64,000 nt of DNA, taken from assembly GCF_937616625.2 (NCBI RefSeq), contig NC_065570.1, forward strand, positions 23,708,046-23,772,045, in the 5' to 3' direction. Positions 33,801 to 45,300 of the stretch are shown one piece after another. A model generated the notes under the pieces. The model searched no databases. It saw only the letters and a program-made list of their open reading frames with translations, and had not been told where the DNA came from. A program made the position numbers and the translations under genes. Origin of the DNA: Mercurialis annua. Its lineage: Eukaryota > Streptophyta > Magnoliopsida > Malpighiales > Euphorbiaceae. How positions within the stretch are numbered: the stretch's first letter is position 1; the number at the start of each line of letters is the position of its first letter.

Positions 33801-36068
33801 CTAAAAATGTGAAACGTTTGGATTTGTTTCGTAACATTTGGTTTTGTTTCGTAACGTTTGTAAACGTTTGGCTTAAATCACAAAAAAGGGGAAACGTTTG
33901 GTTTTGTATCGTAACGTTTGTATATGTTTGGCTTAAATCGCTAAAAAGGTGAAACGTTTGGATTTGTTTTGTAACCTTTATAAAGGTTTGGCTTAAATCG
34001 CTAAAAAAGGGAAAGGTTTGGATTTGATTCGTAACGTTTGTAAATGTTTGGCTTAAATTGCTAAAAAGGTGAAACGCTTGGATTTGTTTCGTAACGTTTG
34101 TAAATGTTTGACTTAAATAGCTAAAAAGGTAAAACGCTTAGTTTTGTTTCTCAACGTTTGTAAAGGTTTGGCTTTAATCGCTAAAAAGGGAAAACGTTTG
34201 GATTTGTTTCGTAGAGTTTTAAACGTTTGGCTTAAATCGCTAAAATGGGGAAACGTTTGGATTTGTTTCGTAACGTTTGTAAACGTTTGGCTTAAATAGC
34301 TAAAAAGGTGAAATATTTGGATTTGTTTCGTAACGTTTGTATACATTTGGCTTAAATAGCTAAAAACGTGAACCGTTTGAAATTTCGTAACGTTCGTAAA
34401 TGTTTGGCTTAAATTGCTAAAAAGGTAAAACACTTGGATTTCTTTCGTAACATTTGTAAACGTTTGGATTAAATTGCTAAAAAGGTGAAACACTTGGATT
34501 TGTTTTGTAACGTTTGTAAATGTTTGGCTTAAATTGCTAAAAAGGTGAAACGTTTGGATTTGATTCGTAGCGTTTTAAACGTTTTGTTTTGTTTCGTAGC
34601 GTCTGTAAACGTTCGGGTTAAATCGCTGAAAATGTGAAACGTTTGTATTGTTTCGTATCATTTGTAAACGCTTGCCTTAAATCGCTAAAAAGATAAAACG
34701 TTTGGATTTGTTTCGTAACGTTTGTAAACGTTTGGCATAAATTGCTAAAAAGGTGACGTGTTTGGATTTGTTTCGTAACCTTTATAGACGTTTGGCTTAA
34801 ATCATTAAAAAGGTAAGACGTTTGCGTTTGTAAACGTTTTAAACGTTTGGTTTTTTTTCATAATGTTTGTAAACGTTTTCCTTAAATCGCTAAAAAGGTG
34901 AAACTCTTTTTTTTGTTTCGTAACGTTTTTAAGGGTTTGGCTTAAATCGCTAAAAATGTGAAACGTTTGGATGTGTTTCATAACGTTTTAAACGTTTGGT
35001 TTTGTTTCATAACGTTTGTAAACGTGTGGCTTAAATCGCTAAAAAGGTGAACATTTTGATTGGTTTTGTAACGTTTGTAAACGTTTGGCTTAAATTGCTA
35101 AAAAGGTGAAACGCTTGGATATGTTCGTAACGTTTGGCATGAATTTCTAAAAAGGTGAAATGCTTGGTTTTGTTTTATAACGTTTGTAAAGGTTTTGCTT
35201 AAATCGCTAAAAAGGTGAAACGTTTGGATTTGTTTCGTAACGTTTTAAACGTTTGGCTTAAATCGCTAAAATGGGAAAACATTTGGACTTGTTCCGTAAC
35301 GTTTGTAAACGTTTGGCTTAAATCGTTAAAAAGGTAAAACGTTTGACATTTCGTAACGCTTGTACACGTTTGGCTTTAATCACTAAAATGGGGAAACTAT
35401 TGTATTTGTTTCTTAACGTTTGTAAACATTTGGCTTAAATTCCTATAAAGGTGAAATGTTTGGATTTGTTTCGTAATGTTTTAAACGTTTGGTTTTGTTT
35501 CGTAACGTTTGTAAATGTTCGGTTTAAACCGCTAAAAATGTGAAACGTTTGTATTTGTTTCGTAACGTTTGTAAACATGTGCCTTAAATCGCTAAAAAGA
35601 TAAAACGTTTGGATTTGTTTCGTTACGTTTGTAAACATTTGGCTTAAATTGCTAAAAAGGTGACACGTTTAAATTTGTTTCGTAACCTTTGTAAACGTTT
35701 GGCTTAATGCTAAAAAGGGGAAACGTTCGGTTTTTTTTCATAACCTTTGTAAACGTTTGGCTTAAATCGCTAAAAAGGCGAAACGTTTGGATTTTTTTCG
35801 TAACGTTTGTAAACGTTTGGCTTAAATTGCAAAAAAAGTGAAACGCTTGGATTTGTTTCGTAACATTTGGCTTAAATTTCTAAAAAGGTAAAACGCTTGG
35901 ATTTGTTTTGTAACTTTTGTAAACGTTTCGCTTACATTGCTAAAAAGGTAAAACGTTTGGATTTGTTTCGTAACGTTTATAAACGTTTGGCTTAAATCGC
36001 CAAAAAGGGGAAACGTTTGGATTTGTTTCGTACCGTTTGTAAATGTTTCGCCTAAATTACTAAAAAGG
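30842..36068. repeat. 60-bp satellite array, block 2
   Basis: 5.2 kb of the same 60-bp satellite between the two copies of solo LTR B. A perfect consensus-like monomer is at 31182-31241. The part to about 34900 is the partner of 38572-42670. The remainder (about 34905-36068) repeats the monomer order of 31806-32950, offset about 3.1 kb, and ends with the 440-bp flank shared with 18528-18969. No gene seen. Confidence 0.95.
36064..36068. other. Target-site duplication of solo LTR B, right copy (AAAGG)
   Basis: AAAGG before the LTR; AACGG after it at 38572-38576. The same single mismatch is present in the left copy, so it predates the duplication of the segment. Confidence 0.7.
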
Positions 36069-36633
36069 TGTCACGACCCAAATTATTGAGCCGAGACCGG
36101 CACTAGGGAACGGGAGTGATAGCTCCAGAACCCGTAGCAAGCCTAAAACCACTATGAATTTTTCGCGAATTAAATATATTGTTCTATATATAACGTTTTC
36201 AAAAAATCCTTTTAAACATTATCATTATACGTATCAAAATATTTGAATTACTTTTCGAAAACCATCCGGAATCGTTATTATAGACTAGGGTCTTACCGAG
36301 CGACACCTTAGTCCAGCCCTGCCCTGTCTCTATTCATATTCTAGACCAATTCCACTCATGGCAATTGGTTAAGGAAATCAAATGGTTAAAATATGATCTT
36401 CATAAACAAATAATATATATATATATATATACTTTTATATCAAATCGGAGTTGCCCATTTAAATATACCATTTGAATTTAAATCTTACATCACATACAGA
36501 CATCTACCGACTACTGCAGCTCTACGAAGAAAACGTTCTTTGACATAGTCTTTCACTATTGTAGACTTCCGGAACAAGGAAAGGAAGTCCGTCCTTCAAA
36601 ACGCTTTGACCTGAAAGAAGGACTGTGAGGGTA

Positions 36634-37045
36634 AGTATATGGGAATATACTGAGTGAGTTCATACGTTTACTAATAAGTATTCATATAAAACATAAAACA
36701 ATGCAATAACGTTCAAACCTCCTGCAACCAAGTACAAGATCCGATTGAAACCCTAATGCTCGAATATGCTAAATGTATGTACTCAGAGGAAAACTTATCC
36801 AATAGTCCGACCCGGGAGTATTCACACTCAACCACGTCAGTCGCGACAAATCTCTTAATTCCAATGGTGGGTCCAACCCACTGGTAGGTCCGACCTACTA
36901 GATACGGGGCTCAGGTTACACTGTAACCGAGTTCACACTCGTATCGCATTCGTATATTCAACTTCGAAATTCGTGTTCTTAATCGTATTCACAGCTGTAT
37001 CAAATAAAAATTGGTGATCACACAGTCCTATTGCCGCTCAATAGG
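36634..37045. other. Conserved hairpin module in solo LTR B
   Basis: AGTATAT (36634-36640), loop GGGA, ATATACT (36645-36651). GTGGGT (36867-36872), loop CCA, ACCCAC (36876-36881). GTAGGT (36884-36889), loop CCG, ACCTAC (36893-36898). GATACG (36901-36906) pairs with CGTATC (36940-36945) around GGTTAC, loop ACT, GTAACC (36914-36928). CCTATTG/CAATAGG (37027-37045). Compared with element C, stems 1, 2 and 3 differ in sequence but remain fully paired. In the left copy of B the module is cut by element C. Confidence 0.7.
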
Positions 37046-37576
37046 TAGCACGTTCCATCAGATCAATACTGGTTTCAAATCAAGCGTATATGCAATTCAT
37101 ATAAAGATTTCGCACTATAAACATGCAAATCAAACATAAAGCAATATAAAATAATTGCTTGCGTAAATACTTTAAAAGTAAACTTGTAAAAACTCATAGT
37201 GACCGCTTATACAAAAATACTCCGGTGCTCAGAAACGCCTAGCTTCCCGAGCTCCTGGTCCAACGGCTCCTTGCCTCGCTGGATCTAAAACTATTTCAAA
37301 ATAATTAACTCACGTCAGAATCCTATTCTAAGATTGACTCTAGACTCGGGACACGACATGCTAAATTCATTAACCGTCGTGCTTTTCATGTATATCCCGA
37401 TAAACGGTTTATAACTCGTTTACGAGTCGAATATCATATCTAAATCCATTCTCGTTTAAACTCGTTAGGTTAAATAATTCGAACTAATCGATAATTAGTC
37501 GATAAACTAATCAGTTGCAATAATTTCACGCGAAAACGGGTCCAAACTCAAAAATAAAACGATCGGGCGAAACACT

Positions 37577-37678
37577 GTGCGGGCGCACGTTTGACTGTGC
37601 GCTCGCACAGTCTCTTCAGACTGTGAGTTTGACAGTAAAGCTGTTCGACGCACAGCCACGGCCTCGCGCCCCGAGGCC
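37577..37678. other. Palindrome block in U3 of solo LTR B, right copy
   Basis: GTGCG/CGCAC (37577-37588), GACTGTGCG/CGCACAGTC (37593-37612), and a GGCCTCG/CGAGGCC hairpin with loop CGCCC (37660-37678). The layout, short dyads followed by one GC-rich hairpin, mirrors element C although the sequences are unrelated. Confidence 0.65.
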
Positions 37679-38571
37679 TAATCCGACGTGCTTCCGATAT
37701 AATTTCACATTTTCGACATCCAAACAACGCACAAACACGTCAAAATCACTAAATCCTAATTCAAAATGTTATACATCAATCCTTATATCGTTAAAACGAT
37801 AAAATCGTTTCGTGGCCTAAAATTTTAACTCGATATATCGAGAAATTCATCCATTCAAACGATAAAACGTCAAGCTTACCATGATTTGCCGTCCAAATAC
37901 GATCAATTCGAGCTATGAAACGTCGGAAACGGACGAGAAACGAAGATCGAGAGACGGGACGTAATCCTTCGTTAAAGGAAATGAAAGAAGGAAATGAAAA
38001 TGGATTCTCTGGATCCTTTTTTCCTTCGTCTGAAGGGTTATATTTATATAATGGTCAATATACTCTTTTAATCCTTCATCTCTTTAACTTAAACCAATTC
38101 TCTATTAAACTTAACGATTATTTATTTACCTTAACTGAATTACGTACGTATCATTTATATCCAAATAAATAAGACAACTCCAAAATTATTATTTTCCATC
38201 GACAATCTTTTAATCGCTATTCTCGGGCTTAACTGGCTAATTTACGTTTTAGTCCTTGAACTTTTCAAAAGTTGCAATTTAATCCAACACGTATCCGCGT
38301 CCAAATTTTAAAAGGTCTCCAATCGACTCACAACTTTTTCCATAAATATTATAAGATGTTTCGCGGACCTTGGCGAAATAATTATTATCTCGGAATTTAT
38401 AATTTATTTTATATTAATTTCCTAGGTTATTTCATTAATTCCCACTAATCCGCTCAATATCTATTATTCTATATTTCTGATATAATTAAATTAAATCCTT
38501 TTTAATTTAATTTATCGGAATTCACAACACATTGCACGACTTAATTATTCTAAAACATTTGGGGTATTACA

Positions 38572-41500
38572 AACGGTGAAACGCTTTATTTTTGTTTCGT
38601 AATGTTTGTAAACTATTGGCTTAATTTGCTAAAAATGGGAAACGTTTAGATTTGTTTCGTAACGTTTGTAAATGTTTGGCTTCCATCGTAAAAAAGTTGA
38701 AACGTTTGGATTTATTTCGTAACGTTTGTAAATGTTTGGCATAATTCGCTAAAAAGGTGAAACGTTTGGATTTGTTTCGTAACGTTTTAAACGTTTGGCT
38801 TAAATCGCTAAAATAGGGAAATGTTTGGATTTGTTTTGTAAAGTTTGTAAACGTTTGGCTTAAATTACTAAAAAGGTGAAGCGCTTGAATTTGTTTCGAA
38901 CGTTTGTTAATGTTTGGCTTAAATTGCTAAAAAGGTGAAACGTTTGGATTTGTTTCGTAACGTTTGTACATGTTTGGCTTAAATTGCTAAAAGGTGAAAT
39001 GTTTGGTTTTGTTTCGTAACGTTTGTAAATGTTCGGCTTAAATCGCTAAAAAGGCGAAACGTTTGGATTTGTTTCGTAACGTTTGTAAACGTTTGGCTTC
39101 AATCGCTAAAAAGGTGAAACGTTTGGATTTGTTTCGTAACGTTTGTAAAGGTTTGGCATAAATCGCTAAAAAGGTGAAAGTTTGGATTTGTTTCATAACG
39201 TTTTAATTGGCCTAAATCGCTAAAATGGGGAAACGTTTGGATTTGGTTCTTAATGTTTGTAAATGTTCGGCTTAAATTTCTAAAAAGGTGAAATTTTTGG
39301 TTTTGTTTCGTAAAGTTTGTAAACTTTCGGCTTAAATCGCTAGAAAGGTGAAACGTTTCGATTTGTTTCGTAACGTTTGTAACCGTTTGGCTTAAATTAC
39401 TAAAAAGGTGAAACGCTTGAGTTTGTTTCGGAACGTTTGTAAACGATTGGCTTAAATTAGTAAAAAGTTGAAACGCTTGGATTTGTTTCGTAACGTTTGT
39501 AAACGTTTTGCATAAATTGCTAAAAAGGTGAAACGCTTTTTTTTGTTTCGTAACGTTTTTAAGGGTTTGGCTTAAATCGCTAAAAATATGAAACGTTTGG
39601 ATGTTTTTCATAACGTTTTAAACGTTTGGTTTTGTTTCATAACGTTTGTAAACGTGTGGCTTAAAATCGCTAAAAAGGTGAAACATGTTGATTGGTTTTG
39701 TAACGTTTTTAAACGTTTTGCTTAAATTGCTAAAAAGGTGAAACGCTTGGATATGTTTCGTTACGTTTGGCATGAATTTCTAAAAAGGTGAAATGCTTGG
39801 TTTTGTTTCATAACGTTTGTAAAGGTTTTGCTTAAATCGCTAAAAGGGTGAAACGTTTGGATTTGTTTCGTAACGTTTTAAACGTTTGGCTTAAATCGCT
39901 AAAATGGGGAAACGTTTGGACTTGTTTCGTAACGTTTGTAAACGTTTGGCTTAAATCGCTAAAAAGGTGAAACGTTTGACATTTCGTAACGCTTGTACAC
40001 GTTTGGATTTGTTTCGTAATGTTTTAAACGTTTGGTTTTGTTTCGTAACGTTTGTAAATGTTCGGTTTAAATCGCTAAAACTGTGAAACGTTTGTATTTG
40101 TTTCGTAACGTTTGTAAACATGTGCCTTAAATCGCTAAAAAGATAAAACGTTTGGATTTGTTTCGTTACGTTTGTAAACATTTGGCTTAAATTGCTAAAA
40201 AGGTGACATGTTTAAATTTGTTTCGTTACCTTTGTAAACGTTTGGCTTAATCCTAAAAAGGGGAAAAGTTTGGTTTTTTTTCATAACCTTTGTTAACGTT
40301 TGGCTTAAATCACTAAAAAGGCGAAACGTTTGGATTTTTTCATAACGTTTGTAAACGTTTGGCATAAATTGCAAAAAAAGTGAAAGTTTGGATTTATTTC
40401 GTAACATTTGGCTTAAATTGCTAAAAAGGTAAAACGCTTGGATTTGTTTTGTAACATTTGCAAACGTTTCGCTTACATTGCTAAAAAGGTAAAACGTGTG
40501 GATTTGTTTCGTAACGTTTATAAACGTTTGGCTTAAATCGCCAAAAAGGGGAAACGTTTTGATTTGTTTCGTACCGTTTGTAAATGTTTGGCTTAAATCG
40601 CTAAAAAGGTGAAATGTTTGGATTTGTTTCGTAGCATATTAAATGTTTGGCTTAAATCGCTAAAATGGGGAAACATTTGGATTTGTATCGTAACGTTTGT
40701 AAACGTTTGGCAAAAATTGCTAAAAAGGTGAAATGTTTGGATTTGTTTCGTAACATATTAAATGTTTGGCTTAAATCGCTAAAATGGGGAAACATTTGGA
40801 TTTGTATCGTAACGTTTGTAAACATTTGGCAAAAATTGCTAAAAAGGTGAAATGTTTGGTTTTGTTTCGTAACGTTTGTAAATGTTTGGCTAAAATTGCT
40901 AAAAAGGTGAAACATTTTGATTTGTTTCGTAACGTTTGTAAATGTTTGGCTTCAATCGCTAAAAAGGTGAAACATTTGGATTTGTTTCGGAACGTTTGTA
41001 AAGGGTTTGGCATAAATCGCTAAAAAGGTGAAATGTTTGTATTTGTTTCGTAACGTTTTAAACGTTTAGCTTAAATCGCTAAAATGGGAAAACGTTTGGA
41101 TTTGTTTCGTAACGTTTTGAACGTTTGGCTTAAATCGATAAAATGGGAAAACGTTTGGATTTGTTTCGAAACGTTTGTAAACGTTAGGCTTAAATTGCTA
41201 ATAAGGTGAAATGTTTGGTTTTGTTTCATAACGTTTGTAAACGTTCGGCTTAAATCCCTAAAAAGGTGAAACTTTTAGATTTGTTTCGTAAAGTTTGTAA
41301 ATGTCTGGCTTAAATTGCTAAAAAGGTGAAACGCTTGGATTTGTTTCATAACGTTTGTAAACGTTTGACTTAAATTACTTAAAGGGTGAAACGCTTGAAT
41401 TTGTTTCGGAACGCTTGTAAACGTTTGGCTTAAATTGCTAAAAAGGTGGGATGCTTTGATTTATTTTGTAACGTTTGTAAACAATTGGCTTAAATTGCTA

Positions 41501-42670
41501 AAAAGTGAAACGTTGGATTTTGTTTCGTAACGTTTGTAAGGGTTTGTCTTAAATCGCTAAAAATATGAAACGTTTGGATTTGTTTCGTAACGTTTGGTTT
41601 TGTTTCGTAACGTTTGTAAACGTTTGGCTTAAATCGCAAAAAAGGGGAAACGTTTGGTTTTATATCGTAACGTTTGTATATGTTTGGCTTAAATCGCTAA
41701 AAAGGTGAAACGTTTGGATTTGTTTCGTAACCTTTGTAAAGGTTTGGCTTAAATCGCTAAAAAAGGGAAAGGTTTTGATTTGATTCGTAACGTTTGTAAA
41801 CGTTTGGCTTAAATTGCTAAAAAGGTGAAACGCTTGGATTTGTTTCGTAACGTTTGTAAATGTTTGGCTTAAATAGCTAAAAAGGTAAAACGCTTAGTTT
41901 TGTTTCGCAACGTTTGTAAAGGTTTGGCTTTAATCGCTAAAAAGGGAAAACGTTTGGATTTGTTTTGTAGAGTTTTAAACGTTTGGCTTAAATTGCTAAA
42001 ATGGGGAAATGTTTGGATTTGTTTCGTAACGTTTGTAAACGTTTGGCTTAAATCGCTAATAAGGTGAAATATTTGGATTTGTTTCGTAACGTTTGTATAC
42101 GTTTGGCTTAAATAGCTAAAAACGTGAACCGTTTGAAATTTCGTAACGTTCGTAAACGTTTGGCTTAAATTGCTAAAAAGGTAAAACACTTGGATTTCTT
42201 TCGTAACATTTGTAAACGTTTGGATTAAATTGCTAAAAAGGTGAAACGCTTGGATTTGTTTTGTAACGTTTGTAAACGTTTGGCTTAAATTGCTAAAAAG
42301 GTGAAACGTTTGGATTTGTTTCGTAGCGTTTTAAACGTTTGGTTTTGTTTCGTAGCGTCTGTAAACGTTCGGGCTAAATCGCTGAAAATGTGAAACGTTT
42401 ATATTGTTTCGTATCATTTGTAAACGCTTGCCTTAAATCGCTAAAAAGATAAAACGTTTGGATTTGTTTCGTAGCGTTTGAAAACGTTTGGCATAAATTG
42501 CTAAAAAGGTGACATGTTTGGATTTGTTTCGTAACCTTTGTAGACGTTTGGCATACATTGCTAAAAAGATAAGACGTTTTGTTTTTTTCTTAACGTTTAT
42601 AAACGTGTTTAACGTTTGGTTTTTTTTCATAATGTTTGTAAACGTTTGCCTTAAAACGCTAAAAAGGTGA
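38572..42670. repeat. Satellite segment duplicated with solo LTR B (partner of 30842-34900)
   Basis: Starts with the same unusual monomers as 30842 (AACGGTGAAACGCTTTATT, then a monomer ending ACTATTGGC) and follows the same variant order for about 4.1 kb. Local extra duplications are present, for example the pair of similar monomer groups at 40615-40735 and 40736-40855. Similarity to block 2 stops near 34900/42670. Confidence 0.8.
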
Positions 42671-45300
42671 AACGTTTGGTTTTGTTTCGTAACATTTGTA
42701 AATGTTTGAATTTGCTTCGTAACGTTTGAATTTGCTTCGTAACGTTCGTAACATTTTAAACTTTTGGATTTGTTTCGAAACGTTTGGATTTGTTTCGTAA
42801 CATTTGTAAACGTTTGGCTTCAATCACTAAAAAGGTGAAACGTTTGGATTTATTTCGTAATGTTTGTAAACGTTTGGCTTAAATTACTAAAAAGGTAAAA
42901 CGCCTGGATTTGTTTCGTAATATTTGTAAACATTAGGATTAAATTGCTAAAAAGGTGAAACATTTGGATTTGTTTCATAACGTTTGTAAACGTTTGGCTT
43001 AAATAGCTAAAAAGGGGAAACGTTTGGACTTGTTTCGTAACGTTTGTAAACGTTTGACTTCAATTGCTAAAAAGGTGAAACGCTTGGATTTGTTTCGTAA
43101 CGTTTGTTAACGTTTGGCTTATATTGCTAAAAAGTAGAAACACTTGGATTTTTTTCGTAACGTTTGTAAACGTTTGGCATAAATTGCTAATAAGGTGAAA
43201 CACTTGGTTTTTGTTTCGTAACGTTTGTAAACGTTTGGCTTAAATCGCCAAAATGAGAAACGTTTAGATTTGTTTCGTAACATTTTAAATGTTTGGATTT
43301 GTTTCGTAACGTTTGTAAACGTTTGGCTTAAATCGCTAAAAAGGGGAAACGTTTGTATTTGTTTCGTAATGTTCGTAAACGTTTGTCTTAAATCGCTAAA
43401 AAGGGGAAACGTTTGGATTTGTATTGTAACGTTTGTAAACGTTTGGCTTAAATCTCTAAAAAGGGGAAACGTTTGGATTTGTTTCGTAACGTTTGTAAAC
43501 GTTTGGCTTAAATTGCTATTAAGGTGAAACGCTTGGATTTGTTTCGTAACGTTTGTAAGGTTTGGCTTAAATTGCTAAAAAGGTGAAAAGATAGAATTTG
43601 CTTCGTAACCCTTGTAAACATTTGGCTTAAATTGCTAAAAAGATGAAATGTGTGGATTTGTTTCATACGTTTGTATACGCTTGGCTTAAATCGCTAAAAA
43701 GGTGAACTGTTTACATTTGTTGCGTAACGTTTGTAAACGTTTGGCTTAAATTTCTAAATAGGTAAAACCCTTGGATTTTTATCGTAGCGTTTATAAACGT
43801 TTGGCTTAAATTGCTAAAATGGCTAAATGCTTGGATTTATTTCGTAACGTTTGTAAACGTTTGGCTATAAAGGTGAAAGGGTTTGTTTTGTTTCGTAATG
43901 TTTGTAAATGTTTGCCTTAAATCGCTAAAAATGTAAAACGTTTGGATTTGCTTCGTAACATTTTAAACATTTGGTTTTGTTTCGTAACGTTTGTAATCAT
44001 TTGGAGTTGTTTCACAATGTTTGTCAACGTTTGGCTTAAATTGCTAATAAGGTGGGAACGCTTGGATTAGTTTCGTAATGTTTGTAAACGTTGGATTCAA
44101 TCGCTATAAAGGTGAAACGTTTGGATTTGTTTCGTAACATTTGTAAACGTTTGGCTTAAATCGCTAAAAGGGGGAAACGTTTGGATATGTTTCGTAACGT
44201 TTTAAACGTTTGGCTGAAATCGCTAAAATGGAGAAACGTTTGAGTTTGTTTCGTAACGTTTGTAAACGTTTGGCTAAAATCGCTAAATAGGTGAAACGTT
44301 TGGTTTTGTTTTTACAACGTTTGTAAACGTTTGGATTAAATCGCTAAAAAGGTTAAACGTTTGGCTTAAATTTCTAAAAAGGTGAAACGCTTGGATTTGT
44401 TTCGTATCGTTTGTAAACGTTTGGCTTAAATTGCTAAAAAGGTGAAACCCTTGGATTTGTTTCGTAATGTTTGTAAACGTTTGGCTGAAATTGCTAAAAA
44501 AGTTAAACGCTTGGATTTGTTTCGTAATGTTTGTAAACGTTTGGCCCAAATCGCTAGCAAGGGAAAACGTTTGGATTTGATTCGTAATATTTGTAAACGT
44601 TTGGCTTATATCGCTAAAAAGGAGATACATTTGGATTTGTTTCGTAACGTTTGTAAACGTTCGTTTAAATTGCTATAAAGGTGAAACGCTTGGATTTGTT
44701 TCGTAAACGTTTGGCTTAAATTGCAATAAAGGTGAAACGCTTGGATTTGTTTCGTAACGTTTGTAACGTTTGCCTAAAATTGCTAAAAATGTGAAAAAAT
44801 TGGATTTGCTTCATAACATTTTTTAACATTTGGCTTAAATAGCTAAAAAGATGAAACGTTTGGATTTGTTTCGTACATTTGTATACGTTCGGCTTAAATC
44901 GCTAAAAAGGTGAAATGTTTAGATTTGTTTCGTAACGTTTGTAAACGTCTGGCCTAAATTTCTAAATAGGTGAAACGCTTGGATTTTTTTCGTAACGTTA
45001 ATAAACGTTTGGCTTAAATGGAAAAAAAGGTGAAACGCTTGGATTTATTTCGTAACGTTTATAAACATTTGGCTTAAATTGCTTAATAGGTGAAAGGCTT
45101 GGTTTTGTTTCGTAATGTTTGTAAATGTTTGTCTTAAATCGCTTAAAATGTGAAACGTTAGGATTTTCATTGTAACGTTTTAAACATTTGGTTTTGCTTC
45201 GTAACATTTGTAAACGTTTGGCTTAAATCGCTAAAAAGGTGAAACATTTGGATTTGTTTCATAATGTTTGTAAACGTTTGGCTTAAATTGCTAAAAAGGA
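42671..45300. repeat. Block 3, mixed satellite segment
   Basis: Continuous monomers with no long-range period that I could follow. Some units are rearranged (near 42700-42790 several partial units join AATTTGCTTCGTAACG pieces). Nothing else is seen in this stretch. Confidence 0.7.

Larger units (their letters stand above)
36069..38571 (-). mobile_element. Solo LTR of family B, right copy, uninterrupted, 2,503 bp
   Basis: Starts TGTCACGACC and ends GGGGTATTACA, flanked on both sides by satellite and an imperfect 5-bp target duplication. It lacks an interior and a partner LTR. It carries the empty insertion site of element C (single AGTAT at 36817-36821). Matching ends and flanks with 18970-30841 show that both copies come from one insertion that was later duplicated with its surroundings. 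The open frame at 37915-38172 is LTR sequence without a domain. Confidence 0.92.

Noticed and set aside
18970..38571. The two B LTRs as the ends of one large retrotransposon with a satellite interior
   Set aside because: Each copy has its own flanking AAAGG/AACGG and satellite on both sides, there is no primer site or purine tract next to either, and satellite flanks are duplicated with the LTR.
40665..41023. Plus-strand frames in the satellite (also 8793-8975, 43270-43527, 44442-44678, 47592-47786)
   Set aside because: They exist only where a variant removes the TGA or TAA of the consensus monomer; this is array variation, not coding.
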